This document shows, one piece after another, positions 24,241 through 24,526 of a stretch of DNA of 24,526 nt (position 1 is the first letter of the stretch; every line of letters begins with the position of its first letter). The notes beneath the pieces were generated by a model. That model was given only the letters and a program-made list of their open reading frames with translations. It had not been told where the DNA came from and ran no database searches. Origin of the DNA: JBDTMT01 sp033764095 (GTDB taxonomy: Bacteria; Desulfobacterota; Binatia; HRBIN30; CADEER01); the NCBI GenBank assembly GCA_033764095.1, contig JANRJF010000354.1:1-24526 (forward strand), read 5' to 3'. A program made the position numbers and the translations under genes.

Positions 24241-24250
24241 TCTTTGAAAT
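24241..24250 (+). promoter_or_regulatory. boxA-like antitermination element
   Basis: TCTTTGAAAT in the rRNA leader resembles the boxA core (TGCTCTTTAACA type) that recruits the Nus antitermination factors, at a normal position downstream of the promoter. Assignment is by sequence resemblance and location. Confidence 0.5.
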
Positions 24251-24276
24251 CTAGGGAGTAGGTAAGTGGATCCGAG

Positions 24277-24297
24277 CACTGGACGGTTCGTCCGGTG
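24277..24297 (+). other. rRNA leader hairpin 1 (boxB-like position)
   Basis: CACTGGACG-GTT-CGTCCGGTG forms a 9-bp stem with one G-U pair. It follows the boxA-like element by 26 nt, where boxB-type hairpins are found. Confidence 0.5.
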
Positions 24298-24327
24298 ATC
24301 GGTGACGCGTGCGAGGATCTCTTTCGG

Positions 24328-24354
24328 GCACGACTGTTACTTTTCCAGTCGTGC
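24328..24354 (+). other. rRNA leader hairpin 2
   Basis: GCACGACTG and CAGTCGTGC are perfect 9-bp arms around the T-rich loop TTACTTTTC. A leader structure between the promoter and mature 16S; possibly involved in folding or processing of the precursor. Confidence 0.6.
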
Positions 24355-24358
24355 TTCG

Positions 24359-24380
24359 ATGGCGCATTTCGGTGCGCCAT
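24359..24380 (+). other. rRNA leader hairpin 3
   Basis: ATGGCGCA and TGCGCCAT are perfect 8-bp arms around TTTCGG. It ends 9 nt before the mature 16S start and could mark a processing site, although the usual RNase III stem is formed with sequence 3' of the 16S, which is outside the window. Confidence 0.55.
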
Positions 24381-24389
24381 TGTCGATTT

Positions 24390-24526
<137 letters not shown>

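Overview
The window is a GC-rich bacterial chromosome segment that ends 137 nt into a 16S rRNA gene. It looks like an uncultured relative of the Deltaproteobacteria. The two secreted proteins in the middle combine a dockerin-like Asp/Asn repeat pair, Cys-rich 'C-x-D-x-D-C' segments, a thrombospondin type-3 calcium segment and a Cys + transmembrane + Arg C-terminal sorting tail. I associate that mix with Binatota (Desulfobacterota_B) and Myxococcota-type genomes. This placement is inference; the 16S fragment would settle it.

Layout. 1-1501 (minus): 5' part of a membrane sensor histidine kinase that runs off the left edge. 1709-4053 (plus): a soluble histidine kinase followed by an NtrC-type sigma54 activator (REC, AAA+ with GAFTGA, Fis HTH). 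4124-10373 (plus): two overlapping secreted proteins, a 1697-aa beta-propeller/calcium-repeat surface protein and a 389-aa dockerin-like protein. 10542-14729 (plus): a 79-aa helical protein, a GMC oxidoreductase, an amidase-signature enzyme and a tandem hotdog thioesterase. 22615-14737 (minus): five overlapping genes of MoxR/von Willebrand A type (DUF4175-like membrane protein, MoxR ATPase, DUF58, BatA-like VWA protein, double-VWA membrane protein). 22729-24162 (plus): adenylosuccinate lyase purB. 24183-24526: rRNA promoter, structured leader and 16S 5' end. No gene-free stretch exceeds 300 nt.

Most interesting signal. Two intergenic regions 8.8 kb apart share one architecture: two tandem 18-bp palindromes fitting TGYGCAG-N4-CYGCRCA (one site has a single mismatch), then a -24/-12 sigma54-like promoter. 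In both places the centre of the nearer palindrome lies exactly 51.5 bp before the GG of the -24 element. One copy precedes the soluble kinase and NtrC-type activator; the other precedes the 79-aa protein and the oxidoreductase/amidase/thioesterase genes. I infer an autoregulated sigma54 two-component switch whose operator and one target are both visible here.

Genes working together. The minus-strand MoxR cluster is a translationally coupled chain carrying four proteins with MIDAS-type metal sites (five sites in total, as one protein has two), a known but poorly understood family thought to assemble or remodel envelope complexes. purB and the rRNA operon are housekeeping genes; only 20 nt separates the purB stop from the rRNA -35 box.
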